Below, piece by piece: positions 61,469 through 64,000 of a stretch of DNA of 64,000 nt (position 1 is the first letter of the stretch; each line of letters opens with the position of its first letter). The notes under the pieces were generated by a model. The model did no database searches. It had not been told where the DNA came from and saw only the letters and a list, made by a program, of their open reading frames with translations. This DNA comes from Pseudomonas baetica. GTDB taxonomy: Bacteria > Pseudomonadota > Gammaproteobacteria > Pseudomonadales > Pseudomonadaceae. The stretch lies in assembly GCF_002813455.1 (NCBI RefSeq), contig NZ_PHHE01000001.1:434001-498000 (forward strand), given 5' to 3'. Made by a program: the position numbers and the translations under genes.

Positions 61469-62776
61469 GGTTTTTCGCGGAATCCCGGGAAACACAGAAA
61501 CAAGAACGCCGATTTGATTGATGATGTTCGTGCGAGCAAACACATCTAACAAACCGGCGTTCTTATGCGCGATATTAATACTTTCCTTCCTTTTTGGGAG
61601 GGCTTTTCTGTCGTCACGATCAAGCCTGATGGTGATGCCCTCCAGACCGATCTGACGCCCCACGCCACCCGATTCCCTTCCTGTGGTGGGTGCCAAAAAC
61701 CCTGTTCAACCACGCATGAGTATTGCCAGCGAGTCATTCGTGATTTACCCATTCTCGGTCGCGCAGTACGCCTGAGCGTTTTGCTCCGACGCGTTGGTTG
61801 CCGCGACTGTGGCAAACGCATGGAGGCCGTCAGTTGGCTGGATCGCTATGCCCGCATGACACGGCGTCTGGCAGAGGCGGTCATTCAAGCCTGTGAACGC
61901 CTTCCCACGTTGCACGTAGCGCAGATGTTTGGGCTGCATTGGGAGACCGTTCGGGTGCTGGAGCGTCGAGCCTTGCAAGCAGCATTGAGCGTTTTGCCAA
62001 AGGCGCAACCGCGACGTTTGGTGATGGACGAGTTCGCATTGTTCAAAGGTCATCGTTATGCCAGCGTTGTTCTGGATGCGGATACGCGACGGGTGCTGTG
62101 GATCGGCGAAGGCCGCAGCCGGGCGGCGGTCAGGCCATTTTTCGAAGAGCTGGGGCCAGAGGGGTGCGCCCGAATCGAAGCGGTGGCAATGGACATGAAC
62201 ACCGCTTTTGATCTGGAGGTTCGTCAGCACTGCCCAAAAGCGCGAGTGGTCTACGACCTTTTCCATGTGGTGGCCAAATATGGCCGAGAGGTGATTGATC
62301 GGGTTCGCGTCGACGAAGCCAATCGACTGCGTCACGACAAGCCGGCCCGAAAGGTCATCAAGCAAGCGCGTTGGCTGCTCCTGCGCAACCCGCAGAACCT
62401 GAAAACACCGGAGCAACAGGTCCGCTTGGAGGATTTGCTGGCGGCCAACCAAACGTTGATGACGGTCTACTTGATGAAAGCTGAACTCAAAACGCTCTGG
62501 ACGCCAAGTACCGCCTGGGGCTGGAGATCAGCCTGGAAGCAATGGCTGCGCCACGCTGATGAAAGCGCGATACCGGCTCTGATCCTGTTCGCCAAACGGC
62601 TAAAGGGTTATTGGCGGGGAATCGTCAGCCGGGTTCGCTGGCCGATGCACACGGGGCAGTTGGAAGGCATAAACAATCGAATAAAGGTTATCAAACGGAT
62701 AGCATACGGTTACCGGGATAGCGAATTCTTTTTCATGAAAATCAAGAGCGTCTTTCCCGGTAATCCGTGAAGAACC
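61469..62776 (+). mobile_element. ISL3-family insertion sequence, complete
   Basis: 1308 bp. The ends read inward are GGTTTTTCGCGGAATC and GGTTCTTCACGGATTA, both followed by CCGGGAAA. An 8-bp target duplication TTTTTTAT stands at 61461-61468 and 62777-62784. It carries one intact transposase frame. Confidence 0.95.
61565..62770 (+). CDS. ISL3-family transposase
   Basis: 401 residues. An N-terminal zinc finger (CGGCQKPC and later CRDCGKRM) is followed by a helix-turn-helix region (QMFGLHWETVRVLERRAL). The DDE catalytic core has Asp in LVMDEFALFKGHRYASVV, Asp in AVAMDMNTAF and Glu in TGQLEGINNRIKVIKR. All key residues are present and the frame is uninterrupted, so it is probably active. Confidence 0.95.
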   Translation: MRDINTFLPFWEGFSVVTIKPDGDALQTDLTPHATRFPSCGGCQKPCSTTHEYCQRVIRDLPILGRAVRLSVLLRRVGCRDCGKRMEAVSWLDRYARMTRRLAEAVIQACERLPTLHVAQMFGLHWETVRVLERRALQAALSVLPKAQPRRLVMDEFALFKGHRYASVVLDADTRRVLWIGEGRSRAAVRPFFEELGPEGCARIEAVAMDMNTAFDLEVRQHCPKARVVYDLFHVVAKYGREVIDRVRVDEANRLRHDKPARKVIKQARWLLLRNPQNLKTPEQQVRLEDLLAANQTLMTVYLMKAELKTLWTPSTAWGWRSAWKQWLRHADESAIPALILFAKRLKGYWRGIVSRVRWPMHTGQLEGINNRIKVIKRIAYGYRDSEFFFMKIKSVFPGNP

Positions 62777-62809
62777 TTTTTTATGGGTACAAATGCTGTG
62801 AGTCGGGTG

Positions 62810-64000
62810 CTATTGATAGTCGGCGACAGGGTAGTCCCTGCACAAGGTTTCGACCTCTGAACGAAACTGCGCAAGGAGCAGGGGTTCCAGTGTGTAGTCC
62901 TGCTCGCCGAGCGGCGCCACCGTATTCAGAATCCGCACGATCAAATCGACGATCTGGCGGCTGCCGTGGACATCGACGCGGCGTTGCGCCAGAGCGCCCG
63001 TGCCGATGCGCAGCCCGCTGGTAACAAGTGCCGAGCGGTGATCGCCGGGGACGCGATGTTTGCTGACGATGATCCCGCAGTGCCCCAGCGCCGCCTCCGC
63101 GATGGCGCCCGTAACGCCGCCACGCAGCCGAACCAGCACCGTGTGGTTTTCACTGCAGCCGCCGACCACCTCATAATCCTTGGCCTGAAACGCTTTGGCC
63201 ATTTCATCCGCTGTACTGCGGATCTGCGCCATGCAGGCATCGAACTCTGCGGACATTGCATAACCCAGCGCGGCCGCCTTTGCCGCGATCATGTTGACGG
63301 CGGGCGCACCCTGCATTCGCGGGTAAACGGCTTGCTCAAGCAGGCGACTGAAGGTGGTCCGCAAGCCGGGAATCTTGGTGTTCGCATCAGCACCGCTGAG
63401 GATCAGGCCGCCGCGAGGCCCGGCGAGTTGCTTGTGCGTGCACGTGACGGTGACGTGTGCGGCGTCGATCGGACTTGGATGGCGCGCGGTAGCGACAAGC
63501 CCGGCGATATGCGAAATATCGGCGAGCAGGATGGCGCCGGCTTCATCGGCAATTTCGCGAAACCGCTTGAAGTCCACCACGCGCGAATAGGCGGTGGCGC
63601 CGCAGAGGATGACGCGTGGGCGATGGGCGAGTGCGAGCAGGCGTACCTTGTCGTAATCGATCAGGCCGTCGGAGGTTGTGCCGTACTGGATCGCCTTGTA
63701 GTAGGCGCCGGAAAACGCGGCAAGGCTGCCATGGGTCAGATGACCGCCGTGTTCCACCGCCATGCCCAGCAAGGTGTCACCGGGCTCAAGCAAGGCTGTG
63801 AGCACCTGGTAAACGGCGTTCGACGCTGAGTGTGGCTGCACGTTGGCGTATTGCGCGCCGAACAGTTGCCGCGCCCGGCGGATGGCCAGCGATTCGACCA
63901 GCTCGACGTTCTCGCACCCCGCGCTGTGGCGCTTGCCGGGCATGCCTTCAGCGGTCACGTTGACCAGCACGGAAGCGGAGGCCGCCAAGGTTCGCGGCTG
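62810..64000 (-). CDS. SHMT-fold PLP enzyme with altered active site (5' end outside window)
   Basis: About 396 residues are visible; the frame is open at the right edge. Serine hydroxymethyltransferase features are present: AEGMPGKRHSAG, NVQPHSASNAVYQVLTALLE, HGGHLTHGS, DISHIAGLVA, the PLP lysine in CTHKQLAGPRGG, and GLRIGTGA. Aligned to E. coli GlyA, the Tyr55 position is Thr and the Tyr65 position is Ser, while Glu57 remains. It is therefore probably not housekeeping GlyA; threonine transaldolase, alpha-methylserine or similar chemistry is possible. The ISL3 element lies just downstream. Confidence 0.75.
   Translation of the reverse strand, partial: QPRTLAASASVLVNVTAEGMPGKRHSAGCENVELVESLAIRRARQLFGAQYANVQPHSASNAVYQVLTALLEPGDTLLGMAVEHGGHLTHGSLAAFSGAYYKAIQYGTTSDGLIDYDKVRLLALAHRPRVILCGATAYSRVVDFKRFREIADEAGAILLADISHIAGLVATARHPSPIDAAHVTVTCTHKQLAGPRGGLILSGADANTKIPGLRTTFSRLLEQAVYPRMQGAPAVNMIAAKAAALGYAMSAEFDACMAQIRSTADEMAKAFQAKDYEVVGGCSENHTVLVRLRGGVTGAIAEAALGHCGIIVSKHRVPGDHRSALVTSGLRIGTGALAQRRVDVHGSRQIVDLIVRILNTVAPLGEQDYTLEPLLLAQFRSEVETLCRDYPVADYQ

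Overview
The window is a stretch of high-GC chromosome from a Pseudomonas of the fluorescens group. The evidence is the gene order gtrS-epimerase-gltBFGK-oprB-mutarotase-hexR-zwf-pgl-eda, the paired acyl-CoA ligase genes fadD2/fadD1 beside phaJ and a lipase, a CpxRS-type system with a Spy-like protein, and about a dozen paired REP palindromes of the Pseudomonas type (core GTGGGAGCGGGCTTGCTCGC). No rRNA, tRNA or CRISPR array was seen.

Layout. 1-12.7 kb is the glucose uptake and Entner-Doudoroff block: the end of a sensor kinase, an AGE-family epimerase, the glucose ABC transporter, the OprB porin, a hexose-6-phosphate mutarotase, HexR divergent from zwf-pgl-eda, a HexR-type operator, Crc/Hfq-type CA motifs and a duplicated regulatory module. 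12.8-21.3 kb holds an orphan intradiol dioxygenase, a class V aminotransferase, a DUF2383 gene behind a sigma-54 promoter with an IHF site, phaJ, a lipase and fadD2/fadD1. At 21.3-22.7 kb an IS4-family element sits inside the fadD1 terminator. 23-26.2 kb is housekeeping (CsbD, YihY, peptide deformylase, GNAT). 26.2-32.2 kb is an accessory island with two related, very large, leaderless Ig-like proteins. One is disrupted by an IS256-family element, and both are preceded at almost the same distance by a lux-box-like palindrome. 32.4-48.3 kb carries core genes: DUF454, YecA, recQ, MarR, FimV-like, PlpD-like patatin, Rdx, EamA, AraC, LpxH-like, an HD/Mpo1 pair, trkH and a nitroreductase. 48.4-51.7 kb is the Cpx envelope-stress locus. 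51.8-57.8 kb holds yciI-yciB, then PHP exonuclease-yciO-scpA-scpB-DUF1289-rluB.

57.9-64 kb is the most unusual part. An M29-metallopeptidase-like enzyme is preceded by a 45-residue peptide gene that does not appear among the longer reading frames. The two are separated by a strong terminator-like hairpin, an arrangement typical of a peptide precursor and its modifying enzyme. Next come an aroP-type aromatic amino acid permease with an apparent Trp-containing leader peptide, an ISL3-family element inserted in the aroP terminator, and a truncated SHMT-fold gene whose catalytic tyrosine positions are replaced.

Three IS elements of three families lie within 41 kb. Two of them landed in Rho-independent terminators with clean target duplications. 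The third has no target duplication and appears to mark a deletion in the exoprotein gene.
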